From Rhizobium sp. BK399 (lineage in GTDB: Bacteria > Pseudomonadota > Alphaproteobacteria > Rhizobiales > Rhizobiaceae), in the NCBI RefSeq assembly GCF_014194695.1, contig NZ_JACIAH010000010.1, forward strand, positions 116,550-180,549: 64,000 nt of DNA. The letters run 5' to 3'. How positions within the stretch are numbered: the first letter of the stretch is position 1; every line of letters starts with the position of its first letter. The notes under the pieces were generated by a model. The model ran no database searches. It was given only the letters and a program-made list of their open reading frames with translations, and had not been told where the DNA came from. Position numbers and translations under genes: made by a program. Positions 25,852 through 35,153 of the stretch are shown here, piece after piece.

Positions 25852-26860
25852 GCTGATCCTTGGACACACAACCGAGTTGACGCTTCTTGCGGTCATGATC
25901 GTGCTTTGCTTCGGTCTGTCCTTTGCGACGGACCGGTTTCTGACGATCTCCAACGCGTTTGATGTGCTGAACGTTTCGGCCGTCAACATTATCTTCGCCG
26001 TCGGACTTCTCGTCGTCCTGATCTCAGGCGGGATCGACATTTCTTTCGCCGTCGCTGCATCCGTCGTGCAGTATGTCACCGCTCTCGCGCTCGGCGCGTT
26101 GGGCGGCGGCAACTGGGCCGAAGGGTTCATCATCGCCGGAGCGATCGGTATCGGCCTCGGCCTGATCAACGCGGCACTCGTCTACCGCCTCCATATCATC
26201 TCGATTGTTGCGACAATCTCGACCTTCAACATCTTCTTCGGTCTCCTGATGTTCTTCACCAAGGGCGTCTCGATCTACGACCTGCCCGAATGGCTGACGA
26301 CGCGCGTGGTGTTTTTCGAACGCGAGATGGCCGACGGGTCTTGGGTGGAGCTTACCCTGCCTGTCGTCGTCATGGTCCTCTGCTGTGTAGCGACCTGGTT
26401 TATGATTTCGCGCACCACCGTTGGGCGGCAGCTCTACGCATTTGGCGACAATCCGGAGGGAGCGCGCCGCTTCGGCATTAATATCGGAACCATGCATTAC
26501 ATTTCGTTCGGCTGGCTCGGTCTGATGGCCGGTATCGGTGGATTGATGCAGGCCCACTACGCCGAGGAGGTCGTTCCGAACGCGCTTTACGGTCGTGAAC
26601 TCGACGTCCTTGCCGCAACGGTTCTCGGCGGCGCGCGGCTCGGGGGCGGCAAGGGGTCGGTCATCGGATGCGTTCTCGGGGTGCTGATGGTGTCCGTTAC
26701 CCAGAACGGGTTGAACCTGATGGGCGTCTCGCCATTCGCATTCAAGATGATCGTCGGCGCGATCATTCTTGCCGCCATAACGCTTTCTTCCGCACGGATC
26801 GACAAGCTTCTGCCATTCCTTGCCAAGGGCGGCACCAGAAGGGGGAGCACCCACTCATGA
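25844..26860 (+). CDS. ABC sugar importer permease 1 (RbsC class)
   Basis: A 338-residue inner-membrane permease with eight to ten hydrophobic segments (BPD_transp_2 family). Typical features are VLISGGIDISFAVAASVVQYV near residue 58 and GRELDVLAATVLGGARLGGGKGSV near 247, the cytoplasmic coupling loop. It overlaps the ATPase gene by eight bases and the next permease by four (ATGA). Confidence 0.92.
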   Translation: MRRLILGHTTELTLLAVMIVLCFGLSFATDRFLTISNAFDVLNVSAVNIIFAVGLLVVLISGGIDISFAVAASVVQYVTALALGALGGGNWAEGFIIAGAIGIGLGLINAALVYRLHIISIVATISTFNIFFGLLMFFTKGVSIYDLPEWLTTRVVFFEREMADGSWVELTLPVVVMVLCCVATWFMISRTTVGRQLYAFGDNPEGARRFGINIGTMHYISFGWLGLMAGIGGLMQAHYAEEVVPNALYGRELDVLAATVLGGARLGGGKGSVIGCVLGVLMVSVTQNGLNLMGVSPFAFKMIVGAIILAAITLSSARIDKLLPFLAKGGTRRGSTHS

Positions 26861-27852
26861 AAGCCATAGCTCAAAGGTTCAATGCCACCTTCGGCGCGGA
26901 TATGACAGGTCCGGCCATCGCCTTCCTGGCGGTGATGGTCATCTTCGGTCTTGCAGCAAACAATTTTATCTCCGCTGCAACGTTTGGCTCGGTTGCTTTC
27001 CAGTTACCGGAACTCGGCCTGCTGACGCTTGCGATGCTGCTGCCGCTTTTGACCGGCGGCATCAATCTGTCCGTGACATTCACCGCCAATCTGTCGGGTC
27101 TTGCCGCAGCGTGGGTGATGCAAACGTACGGTGGTGTCGATGCGTCGCCGTCTGCCTTTCTTCTTGGCGTCATCGCGGCTCTTGTCACTGGCGCTGCAGC
27201 GGGTCTGATGACGGGTGCTGCTATTGCCTACACACGTGCGCATCCAATCCTCGTGACGCTGTCGATGATGATCTTCCTGCGCGGCCTGGGCGAATTCCTC
27301 ACGCGTGGCGGCGACGTGTCCGGCTTTCCGACCTTCATTGCTCCGATCGGGCACGGACAGATATTCGGGTTCCCGATTCCCCTCCTGATCTTCATCGTGT
27401 GCGTCGGTCTGTGGCAGCTCCTGCTCACACGTTTCAAGCTCGGTTTTGGCCTCCTGATGATCGGTTCGAACATCGACGCGGCGCGCTACTCCGGTCTCAA
27501 TACCCGTCGCATTCTGGTGCTGGTTTATACCTTGTCCGGAGTGATGTGTGCTGTCGCCGGCGTAATCATGCTTGCCCGGTTCAATTCGGTTCGCGTCGGT
27601 CACGGTGAATCCTACCTGCTGATTACCGTTCTTGCGGCGTTCCTGGGTGGGATCAACCCCTTTGGTGGGTTCGGGCGGGTCTTGCCGGTCTTCGTCGCAC
27701 TCATCGTGCTCCAGCTTCTGTCCTCGGGTCTCAATTTGATGGGGGCCAACCAACATCTCGCAACGGCTTTATGGGGCGTTTTGATGATCGTCGTCATGGC
27801 TGCGCGAACCATAGCTTCGGCCTACATGGCCGCACGTAGAAGGAAGGGTTGA
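26857..27852 (+). CDS. ABC sugar importer permease 2 (RbsC class)
   Basis: A 331-residue BPD_transp_2 permease, paralogous to the preceding one, so the pore is probably a heterodimer. ATG 26857 is set by the four-base overlap with permease 1. Features: LLPLLTGGINLSVTFTANLSGL near residue 62 and YLLITVLAAFLGGINPFGGFG near 252, which is the coupling loop. About nine membrane segments are visible. Confidence 0.92.
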   Translation: MKAIAQRFNATFGADMTGPAIAFLAVMVIFGLAANNFISAATFGSVAFQLPELGLLTLAMLLPLLTGGINLSVTFTANLSGLAAAWVMQTYGGVDASPSAFLLGVIAALVTGAAAGLMTGAAIAYTRAHPILVTLSMMIFLRGLGEFLTRGGDVSGFPTFIAPIGHGQIFGFPIPLLIFIVCVGLWQLLLTRFKLGFGLLMIGSNIDAARYSGLNTRRILVLVYTLSGVMCAVAGVIMLARFNSVRVGHGESYLLITVLAAFLGGINPFGGFGRVLPVFVALIVLQLLSSGLNLMGANQHLATALWGVLMIVVMAARTIASAYMAARRRKG

Positions 27853-27855
27853 ACG

Positions 27856-28716
27856 GTGCAGGGTTTTGGAATTCACGCAAGCATGTGGACAATGAATTGG
27901 GACCGCGCAGGTGCGGAGCGGGCCATTGCCGGGGCGAAGAAGTACCAGCTCGGATTTATCGAAATCCCGCTGGTTGATGCATCCTCGGTAGACGCCGCGC
28001 ACACTCGTGCGCTCCTCGAGACAAACAGGATCAAAGCCGCATGCTCACTCGTGCTGCCCGAGGCGGCGTGGGCATCACGACAACCCGATGCGGCGATCCG
28101 CCACTTGGAAACAGCAATCGACAAGACCGCCGAAATGGGCGCCGAGGCGCTCACCGGCGTAACCTTTGGCGGCACCAATGAACGAACGGGCTCGCTGCCA
28201 ACCCAGGCCGAATACGACAACCTTACCCGTGCCCTCGAGGCGGCTGCGAGACGGGCCAGGTCCAAGGGTATTGAGCTCGGCGTCGAGGCCGTAAATCGAT
28301 ACGAAAACCATCTCGTCAATACCGCCGAGCAAGCCGTAGCGCTGGTCGAGCGGATCGGCATGGACAACGTCTTCGTCCACCTGGACACGTTCCACATGAA
28401 TATCGAGGAGAAGGGGGCCGCCAACGGCATTCTCGCAGCTCGTGATCACCTCAAGTACATGCACATGTCGGAGAGCGATCGTGGAACGCCGGGCGCAGGC
28501 AACGTCCCCTGGGATTCGATCTTCGTCGCCCTTTCGGCAATCGGCTTCAAAGGGGCACTGGTGCTGGAGAGCTTTGTCAGCATGCCGACGGAGATGGCCG
28601 GCGACATATCGACATGGCGTCCGGTGGCCCGCGACGTGGAGGAAGTCATGGGGAGCGGTCTCTCGTTCCTGCGTGGCAAGGCCGCTCAATACGGGTGGCG
28701 GGATTTCGGGGCCTAG
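27856..28716 (+). CDS. sugar epimerase 1, D-tagatose/ribulose 3-epimerase-like TIM barrel
   Basis: A 286-residue xylose-isomerase-like TIM barrel protein starting at GTG 27856, three bases after the permease stop. Metal and catalytic residues of ketose 3-epimerases are visible: the first Glu in LGVEAVNRYENHLVNT, the Asp in VFVHLDTFHMNIEEKG, His in YMHMSESDRG, and a second Glu in ALVLESFV. It is similar to, but clearly distinct from, the enzyme at 29561. It probably interconverts ketohexoses or ketopentoses (for example D-allulose/D-fructose or D-tagatose/D-sorbose); the exact substrate is open. Confidence 0.85.
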   Translation: MQGFGIHASMWTMNWDRAGAERAIAGAKKYQLGFIEIPLVDASSVDAAHTRALLETNRIKAACSLVLPEAAWASRQPDAAIRHLETAIDKTAEMGAEALTGVTFGGTNERTGSLPTQAEYDNLTRALEAAARRARSKGIELGVEAVNRYENHLVNTAEQAVALVERIGMDNVFVHLDTFHMNIEEKGAANGILAARDHLKYMHMSESDRGTPGAGNVPWDSIFVALSAIGFKGALVLESFVSMPTEMAGDISTWRPVARDVEEVMGSGLSFLRGKAAQYGWRDFGA

Positions 28717-28754
28717 GCCGTGGTCTGTCTGGCGGATGGCAAAGGAGGAACTCC

Positions 28755-29402
28755 TTGAGCAAGATTGATGCAAACGCGCGTGAGATCGCGAAAGTCGCCG
28801 TTCAGCGCCTATCTGAAAATGGTGGCAGAAGAGTCCTGATTGCCATTGCAGGTGCACCCGGGTCGGGAAAATCCACTCTCGCGGAAAAGGTCGTTCACGA
28901 TCTCAAGACCGAGTACGCTGTCAGGCCCGCTTTGTTTCCGATGGATGGCTATCACTATGATGACGCCGTGCTGGAGCAGATGGGCCGGCGGCCCTACAAG
29001 GGAGCCATCGACACATTCGACACGCATGGGTTCCGTCGGATGCTCGAGCGGATCAAGGCAAACGAAGATGACGTCATTGCCGTCCCGGTTTTCGATCGCA
29101 TGATCGAAATCGCCCGTGCTGGGGGAAGCCTGATCCCGCAATCGGTGGACATCATCGTCTGCGAAGGGAACTACCTCCTCTCCCGCCAGGCCCCCTGGGA
29201 CAGGTTGAAACCGATTTTCGACTTCACTGTCTTTGTGGACGTCAGCGAGGACAATCTGCGAAAAAGGCTCCAGGATCGCTGGCTTTCCTTCGGGCTCGAT
29301 CCAAGGGAAATCGATCGCAAGGTCGAAGAGAACGATTTGCCGAATGGCCTTGCCATCATCTCGGGAAGCGCTGAGCCCGACCGACGCATCGACAACAATT
29401 AA
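28755..29402 (+). CDS. FrcK-like sugar kinase (uridine kinase/phosphoribulokinase fold)
   Basis: A 215-residue P-loop kinase. The start is TTG 28755, fixed by AAAGGAGGAA at 28741-28750. Walker A is IAIAGAPGSGKSTLAEKV near residue 27, followed by FPMDGYHYDDAVLEQMG and VCEGNYLLSRQAPW, as in FrcK of the Sinorhizobium fructose transport operon and in uridine kinase-like proteins. The likely reaction is phosphorylation of the ketose (fructose) produced by the epimerases. It is cotranscribed with epimerase 1. Confidence 0.8.
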   Translation: MSKIDANAREIAKVAVQRLSENGGRRVLIAIAGAPGSGKSTLAEKVVHDLKTEYAVRPALFPMDGYHYDDAVLEQMGRRPYKGAIDTFDTHGFRRMLERIKANEDDVIAVPVFDRMIEIARAGGSLIPQSVDIIVCEGNYLLSRQAPWDRLKPIFDFTVFVDVSEDNLRKRLQDRWLSFGLDPREIDRKVEENDLPNGLAIISGSAEPDRRIDNN

Positions 29403-29560
29403 TTCTCCAAGTCGGAACGAAGCCTTTCGCTTCGCCGCCTTTCGCCACCGGGTCGCTTTACCGTCTTCGTCGGTTCCGTCGCCCTGTCAGGCACCATCGT
29501 TCGTATCTGTCCGACAAAGCGTCGGCAGGAAATGCAAGTTGAAACCTCAAGGAGGCTCCT

Positions 29561-30430
29561 ATGAAACATGGCATCTACTACTCTTACTGGGAACATGAGT
29601 GGAGCGCAAAGTTTGGCCCGTACATTGAAAAGGTCGCGAAACTTGGTTTCGACGTTATCGAAGTCGCGGCGCATCATATCAATGAATACAGTGATGCTGA
29701 CCTCGCGATCATCAGGCAGAGCGCGATAGATAACAACATCATCCTGACTGCAGGTATTGGTCCTTCCAAGAGCAAAAACCTGTCGTCGTCCGACAGTGCA
29801 GTCAGGGAAGCCGGCAAGGCATTTTTCAAGCGGACGCTCGCCAATGTGGCCAAGCTTGATATCAAGACGATCGGCGGCGCACTGCATTCGTACTGGCCGG
29901 TCGATTATACGCAACCGGTCGACAAGGTCGGCGATCGGGCCCGCGGTGTCGAAGGCATACACAGCATTGCAGACTTTGCGAACGACCTCGGCATAAACCT
30001 TTGCATCGAGGTGTTGAACCGGTTCGAGAACCACGTTCTGAACACCGCCACTGAAGGCGTTGCCTTCGTGAAGGACGTCGGCAAGTCGAACGTCAAGGTG
30101 ATGCTTGACACCTTCCACATGAACATCGAGGAAGACAGTTTCGGCGACGCCATCCGCACCGCCGGTCCGCTGCTAGGTCATTTCCACACTGGGGAAAGTA
30201 ATCGCCGTGTACCTGGGAAGGGCAGAATACCCTGGCACGAGATCGGCCTCGCGCTCCGTGAGATCAACTACACCGGTGCGGTCGTGATGGAACCGTTCGT
30301 CAAGACCGGCGGCACGATTGGCTCTGACATTCGTGTTTGGCGTGATCTGACAGATGGCGCAGGCGAAGCCAGGATGGATGACGATGCGCGTAATTCTCTG
30401 GCATTTTCCCGGTTTGTGCTCGGGGGGTGA
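29561..30430 (+). CDS. D-allulose (D-psicose) 3-epimerase
   Basis: A 289-residue protein that I recognise as near-identical in pattern to the Agrobacterium D-psicose 3-epimerase (N-terminus MKHGIYYSYWEHEWSAKFGP). The metal and catalytic residues fall at the known positions: Glu150 (NLCIEVLNRFENH), Asp183 (VMLDTFHMNIEED), His209 (GHFHTGESNRR) and Glu244 (VVMEPFVKTGG). The enzyme epimerises D-allulose and D-fructose at C3 with Mn or Co. It follows the kinase gene after 158 bases with AAGGAGG in front. It gives the strongest evidence that this operon handles allulose. Confidence 0.93.
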   Translation: MKHGIYYSYWEHEWSAKFGPYIEKVAKLGFDVIEVAAHHINEYSDADLAIIRQSAIDNNIILTAGIGPSKSKNLSSSDSAVREAGKAFFKRTLANVAKLDIKTIGGALHSYWPVDYTQPVDKVGDRARGVEGIHSIADFANDLGINLCIEVLNRFENHVLNTATEGVAFVKDVGKSNVKVMLDTFHMNIEEDSFGDAIRTAGPLLGHFHTGESNRRVPGKGRIPWHEIGLALREINYTGAVVMEPFVKTGGTIGSDIRVWRDLTDGAGEARMDDDARNSLAFSRFVLGG

Positions 30431-31299
30431 TCCAGGGCCACTTCGGCCAGTGTTCATTGCCCCAGTTGCATGAAGAACATTGGTCGCGGTCGACACATGG
30501 CACGAAATGCGCTGATACCGCCGCGACCGTAAACGGGTCGATGCAGTGATCAAGAGCGTTGCTCGAAGTGCTCTGGTGCGGTTCTGAGGTATGCCGCCCG
30601 TGCGCGTCCCTGATAGGCTTTGAAAGCAGGAGATCGCCAGTTGGAGCGCACGGTCAATTGCGTGCTCCCCTTTGCGCGGACCGGGGAAAACGGTGTTGAC
30701 CCGTCTTCTGTCATGTTACGGTATCTGGGATCCTCGCCGCTCCCGCGACTGCGTGCCGCTGTGTGCTAAGCAAGCCTTCTGACCAAACCGCAAGTATGGC
30801 GGCGATAGCCATTAGCCGAGCTGGTTCACCGGACGCAAAACATGTCGTCGCGATCCCGCCGGTCCCGACGGAAAACGACCCAAACGGTATCGATCCAACC
30901 GCTGTTTCCAGTGTGCTTCTGAACGGTCGACGTGCCGCACATGCCAGCCGAAAGTCCGATCGCAATCCAAATAACGGAGGCGTAATTCAAGTTTTCATCC
31001 TGCCGTATATCCGGGATGGTGCTACGAGCGGAGATGGAACCCAGTTCAAAAATCGCCGGCAGTCGAGTGCTTTTTTTAATTGGCGTGGAGGCGTAAAGAA
31101 GATCCCTTTCCCCGAATACCTGGTCGTCGTTTCAGCATGTCATCGGTTTACGGTTTCGACTGCGGGGCGTGACCGAAATCGCGAGCGAACGGGCGCAGGA
31201 AAATGAAAGCAAGCAGGTGAGGAATGCTCTAAGTTCGGACCTTGCGACGTTAAAAGGAATGCTCGTTCGCCTGGGCCCAACAATCCGATTTGCAAAGGG
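30431..31299. other. gene-poor stretch between the ketose operon and the lipid operon
   Basis: 869 bases with no intact recognisable gene. A possible small-multidrug-resistance remnant on the minus strand is listed separately. A 147-residue plus-strand frame (30763-31206) has no family sequence and no ribosome-binding site; I regard it as chance. No repeats or clear terminator were seen apart from a weak GGCC-ACTTC-GGCC loop just after the epimerase stop. Confidence 0.5.
30711..30965 (-). pseudogene. possible remnant of an SMR-type drug exporter
   Basis: The minus-strand frame contains AVGSIPFGSFSVGTGGIA and CFASGEPARLMAIAAILAVW followed by SEGLLS. This pattern resembles the last two membrane segments of SMR proteins (VGTAYAVWxGIGAVG...FGEPxxxARL...GLKLLS). 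The N-terminal half is missing and the reading frame ahead is unrelated. The similarity is partial and judged by eye only. Confidence 0.3.
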
Positions 31300-31704
31300 T
31301 CATCCATCGATCCGCAGCGTGATCCAGGAACCTATGCCTGCGGACGCAGCTGACAGCACTGTGCCCCACATCACGTCTACAATTGTCAACGTCGTCGACC
31401 AGTTCTTCAGCGTGGACTGATTGGTCAAGTCGTAGGTTGCATAGGCGGTGAAACCGACAATGGCGCCGTAGAGTGCGGCCGTAGCCGGAGAACCGGACAT
31501 CAAGCCTGTCCTGACGGCAAGAATTGTAAGTCCGGCCGCATAGATCAGATAGAATGCGACAGCCGGAACGAGCCGGAAGTCCGGCGTCAGCGTGTCACCC
31601 AAGGTCGGCCGATACAGTCGATTGGCCATGCTGCTCAGCCAGAGAAAGTCGATCGCGACAAAGACGATCAAAGTGGCGAGATAGGCAACGAAGTACATCT
31701 TCAC
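31300..31704 (-). CDS. DUF2177-family membrane protein
   Basis: A 134-residue inner-membrane protein with four hydrophobic segments. It opens MKMYFVAYLATLIVFVAIDFLWL, and YGAIVGFTAYATYDLTNQSTLKNW is the family signature. GTG 31704 is chosen as start since AAAGGAGAG precedes it and it overlaps the upstream stop by four bases (GTGA). Function of DUF2177 proteins is unknown; they often accompany CFA-synthase-like and DUF1365 genes, as here. Confidence 0.82.
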   Translation of the reverse strand: MKMYFVAYLATLIVFVAIDFLWLSSMANRLYRPTLGDTLTPDFRLVPAVAFYLIYAAGLTILAVRTGLMSGSPATAALYGAIVGFTAYATYDLTNQSTLKNWSTTLTIVDVMWGTVLSAASAGIGSWITLRIDG

Positions 31705-32963
31705 TTTGCTCTCCTTTGTCCGCGCGCACTCGAAGCATGTTCGATCGTGTAAAGCCCGACATCGATGCACTCCTCCTCGAAACCCGCCTCGCAGTAGCAG
31801 AGATAATAGTTCCAAAGGCGTCGGAACCGCTCGTCGAAGCCTTGCTTCGCAATGGCTGGCCAATGCGCTTGAAAGCGCGACCGCCATTCCGACAGTGTCC
31901 GAGCATAGGATTTCCCGAAATGCTCAATCTCCGTGAGTTTTAGTCCCGCGGAGGACACCGCTGCTTCGAGCGCCTTGTCCGAAGGCAGGAATCCGCCCGG
32001 GAAGATATATTTCTGGATGAAGTCGATGCCGCGGCGATAGGCCTCGAACCGGCCTTCCTCGATGGAGATGATTTGCAGCACTGCACGACCGTCATTTTTC
32101 ATGCAGCGTTTCAAGGCTTCGAAGTAGCTTGCCCAATAGGCTTCGCCGACAGCTTCGAACATCTCGATTGACACAATGCGATCGAACTGGCCCTCTACAT
32201 CGCGGTAGTCCTTCAACTGCAGATCGATCTGGCGAGCCTTGTTGCCTTTATTCACCGCGTCTTTCGCCCAAACCAGTTGCGACGGTGAAAGGGTCACGCC
32301 GACGACCTCGGCATTCGATCTGGTTGCAAGTTCAAGGGCAAGCGCGCCCCAGCCGCATCCCAGTTCGAGCACGCTTTCGCCGCCCTTGAGCGCAAGCTTC
32401 TCTTGAATCCGGTCGAGGTGTTTCTGCTGGGCGGCTTCGAGGCTTAGCGTCGCATTGTCAAAGATCGCGGAGGAATACAGCATCGTCTCATCAAGCCATT
32501 CCCTGTAGAAATCGTTGCCGAGATCGTAATGGGCCTTGATGTTGCGTCGACTTCCATTTTTCGTATTGGCATTCAGGAGATGGCGGGTTCTGTTGATAAG
32601 CCGCATTAAGACGTTGCCGTCGATCGCCCTCGCTAGGGCATCCCTGTTGCGTGATGCGAGCCGAATGACCGCCGTCAGGTCAGGCGTCGTCCAGTCTTCC
32701 TCAATAAACCCTTCGGCAAAGCCGATACTGCCAGCCGTGACGAGGCGGCGAAGCATTCGCCAGTTCCGCATGACGATTGTTGCATCGGGACCGGGTCTGG
32801 TACCGGACTTTTCGACAACGATACCGGACGGTAGCATGATCCTCAGGCGCCCAGAATGAAGATTCCCGATCAGACGTCCCAAAAGCCGGCCTCCGAAGCC
32901 TAGTTCGTCGCAATGAGCCGGCAGCGGACGTGGCAAATGAGAGAAATCGTCAAACTGACTCAT
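31701..32963 (-). CDS. cyclopropane-fatty-acyl-phospholipid synthase-like methyltransferase
   Basis: A 420-residue SAM-dependent enzyme of the CFA synthase family. ATG 32963 (MSQFDDFSHLPRPLP) is chosen; it lies inside the end of the upstream gene (14-base overlap). Motifs: FAEGFIEEDWTTPDL, AHYDLGNDFYREWLDETMLYSS, the SAM loop VLELGCGWGALALE near residue 194, and FDRIVSIEMFEAVGE. Such enzymes methylate or cyclopropanate unsaturated acyl chains of membrane lipids. With the FAD oxidoreductase and DUF1365 partner it forms a conserved unit linked in some alphaproteobacteria to oxidative-stress regulons. Confidence 0.9.
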   Translation of the reverse strand: MSQFDDFSHLPRPLPAHCDELGFGGRLLGRLIGNLHSGRLRIMLPSGIVVEKSGTRPGPDATIVMRNWRMLRRLVTAGSIGFAEGFIEEDWTTPDLTAVIRLASRNRDALARAIDGNVLMRLINRTRHLLNANTKNGSRRNIKAHYDLGNDFYREWLDETMLYSSAIFDNATLSLEAAQQKHLDRIQEKLALKGGESVLELGCGWGALALELATRSNAEVVGVTLSPSQLVWAKDAVNKGNKARQIDLQLKDYRDVEGQFDRIVSIEMFEAVGEAYWASYFEALKRCMKNDGRAVLQIISIEEGRFEAYRRGIDFIQKYIFPGGFLPSDKALEAAVSSAGLKLTEIEHFGKSYARTLSEWRSRFQAHWPAIAKQGFDERFRRLWNYYLCYCEAGFEEECIDVGLYTIEHASSARGQRRAK

Positions 32964-33783
32964 GAAACTCGATCTTTCGATGCTGTGCGCTTTCCTCGAT
33001 GCGGTCGTTGCGGACCAAGGAAACGGAATGTTTCGGCGGCTTCGGACGCACACGCAGGCGAACACCCTTCAGCCAGATTTTTATCGCTTCCCAATGGATG
33101 CCGCCGATAACCCGAAGCGTCAGTAAGGGAGTGGCGAAGAATGTCTTCAGCAGGGCGGCGTCTGTCAGTTCGGTCCGCTGTGCCAGATGTCGAGCCGTCA
33201 GCAGCAGCCCTTCCTCGTCCAATGCACCGATACTGATTAAAATCTTGTCCGAAGGAGGCAGAACACGGAATTCGTAACGAAGGTTCATATCCATGAACGG
33301 CGAGACGTAGAATGCCTTGTCACAATGCTGGACGATCTCCGCCCCGTCGGGTGTTTCCACAGGGATCATATAGCCGTGGCGCTCCCCGAACGTATTGTCC
33401 ACCTCCCAGAGGATCGCCCTCAGCGCCCCATCCTTGCCGTAGCAGAAGAACGCGCTCAACGGATTGAAGGCCCAACCCAAAAGCCGCGGCATGGTCAGCA
33501 GGCGAATGGAACCGCCATCCGGCTCGACGCCTGCCGCCAACATACTGCGCTCCACCTGCTTCTTGAGGTCGGAACCGGAGCGATCGCCGCGATCCTTGCG
33601 GTAAAACGAAAAGACGTTGAAGCGATCGACGGAAAATAGCCTCAGCCCCCGGTCGAGGGCCTCAAGTTCGTCGAGATCGATGAGAAGTGAATAGATGTGA
33701 TAGGTCAGCCGGTGCTGTTTTGGCTTTAGCCGCTTATGCGTCACCTTCCCGGGAAAAAGTGCCGACTGGAGCTTGGCCGTCAT
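32950..33783 (-). CDS. DUF1365-family protein
   Basis: A 277-residue protein with the DUF1365 pattern: PGKVTHKRLKPKQHRLTY near residue 11, WAFNPLSAFFCYGKDG near 103, FYVSPFMDMNLRYEF, and a C-terminal segment with TLRVIGGIHWEAIKIWLKGV. ATG 33783 has GGAGGTG upstream and overlaps the stop of the FAD oxidoreductase (ATGA). The family has no proven reaction; its constant pairing with an FAD oxidoreductase and a CFA-synthase-like enzyme implies a role in acyl-chain modification. Confidence 0.87.
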   Translation of the reverse strand: MTAKLQSALFPGKVTHKRLKPKQHRLTYHIYSLLIDLDELEALDRGLRLFSVDRFNVFSFYRKDRGDRSGSDLKKQVERSMLAAGVEPDGGSIRLLTMPRLLGWAFNPLSAFFCYGKDGALRAILWEVDNTFGERHGYMIPVETPDGAEIVQHCDKAFYVSPFMDMNLRYEFRVLPPSDKILISIGALDEEGLLLTARHLAQRTELTDAALLKTFFATPLLTLRVIGGIHWEAIKIWLKGVRLRVRPKPPKHSVSLVRNDRIEESAQHRKIEFHESV

Positions 33784-35153
33784 GCCGGCACCTCCAGACT
33801 TGAGGAAAGTTCCACCGGCCTTGCCAACGGCCTGCGAACGATGCGGCCGCTTTCCTGCGGGACCGTCCAAGGGCGTCGCACGCCACCAAGATCCTCGGCA
33901 ACGGCAAGCCCGGCTTGAATACCATCCTCATGGAAGCCGGAGCCGAAATGCGCGCCGCAGAACCACGTATTGCGTTGGCCCTGTAGCGACCAGATCTCAT
34001 GCTGCGCCCGGTCGGTATCAAGGTCGAATACCGGATGGTCGTAGGTCTCGCGGCGAATGACGGTCCCATCGCACGGCTCGCGGCGTGGGTTGAGCGTCAC
34101 AAAAGTCGGCGGTGCTGCTCCCAAAGGCTGCAGCCTGTTCATCCAATAGGTGATCGACGGTCGCGTAGGGCCCTCTCGTGTCTCGGAGACATAGTTCCAA
34201 CTGGACCAGGCAGCGCGCCGCTTCGGCATCAGGCTGGCATCCCCGTGTAGCACCGCCTCGTTCTGCGAATAACGAAAGACACCAAGAATTCGTCGCTCGT
34301 CACAAGTCGCATCGGCCAGCATGCGAAGCGCCTGATCCGCATGCGTTGCGATCACGACATGATCGAAGACGTGCATCTCGCCACGGGCGTCCCGGATCTC
34401 GACAGATCCGGGCAGACGACGTATTGCGCCCACCGCTGTTGAACGCAGGATGCGATCGGCGAACGGGCGGGTCAGCCTGGTCACGTATTCCCGACTGCCG
34501 CCTTTCACAGTGCGCCAGGCAGGACGATCGTGCAGGTCGAGGAGCCCGTGATTGTGGCAAAACTTCACGAAGCCGGCGGCTGGATACGCACCAACCTGCA
34601 TGGCGGGGGTCGACCAGATCGCCGCTGCCATCGGATAAAGGTGATCATCGCGGAATGCTCGACCATAGCCGTTGTGGGTGAGGTAATCGTCGAGAGAAAT
34701 GCCTCCCATCATTGCTAGATCACGCGGCGCACAACGATAGAACCGCAAGAGATCCCGTATCATCGACCAGAAACGCGGTCTGACGAAATTGGATTTCTGG
34801 GCAAAAAGACCGAGGCCTTTGCCACCGGAATATTCGAAGGTGCCGTCGTTTAGCGAGACAGCGAATGACATATTGGAGGCCGCGGTTGGCACGTCGAGCG
34901 CACGGAAGAGTGCGGTCAGATTGGGATATGTAACCTCGTTATAGACGATGAAGCCGGTATCGACTGTAGTCGCAATACCGCGACGTTCGAATTCGACGGT
35001 ATTGCAATGACCGCCGATGCGATCGGCAGCTTCAAACACCGTTATGTCGTGGCGTTGCGACAGGAGCCAAGCCGCCGACAGACCAGAAATACCACTGCCG
35101 ATTACGGCGATATTCAGACGTTTTTCGCCCGTACTCCGATGGTGAAACGACAT
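33780..35153 (-). CDS. FAD-dependent amine-oxidase-like oxidoreductase
   Basis: A 457-residue flavoprotein. ATG 35153 (MSFHHRSTGEKRLNIAVIG) is preferred; the FAD motif AVIGSGISGLSAAWLLSQ follows at about residue 16 and FEAADRIGGHCNTVE soon after. Near the C-terminus NTWFCGAHFGSGFHEDGI contributes to the FAD site. It resembles desaturase/amine-oxidase-like proteins found with CFA-like genes. The first gene of the operon, it is preceded by AGAGGA. The upstream 120 bases show no promoter I can assign. Confidence 0.88.
   Translation of the reverse strand: MSFHHRSTGEKRLNIAVIGSGISGLSAAWLLSQRHDITVFEAADRIGGHCNTVEFERRGIATTVDTGFIVYNEVTYPNLTALFRALDVPTAASNMSFAVSLNDGTFEYSGGKGLGLFAQKSNFVRPRFWSMIRDLLRFYRCAPRDLAMMGGISLDDYLTHNGYGRAFRDDHLYPMAAAIWSTPAMQVGAYPAAGFVKFCHNHGLLDLHDRPAWRTVKGGSREYVTRLTRPFADRILRSTAVGAIRRLPGSVEIRDARGEMHVFDHVVIATHADQALRMLADATCDERRILGVFRYSQNEAVLHGDASLMPKRRAAWSSWNYVSETREGPTRPSITYWMNRLQPLGAAPPTFVTLNPRREPCDGTVIRRETYDHPVFDLDTDRAQHEIWSLQGQRNTWFCGAHFGSGFHEDGIQAGLAVAEDLGGVRRPWTVPQESGRIVRRPLARPVELSSSLEVPA

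Noticed and set aside
30763..31206. 147-residue plus-strand frame
   Set aside because: No ribosome-binding site, no recognisable domain, composition like the surrounding non-coding DNA.
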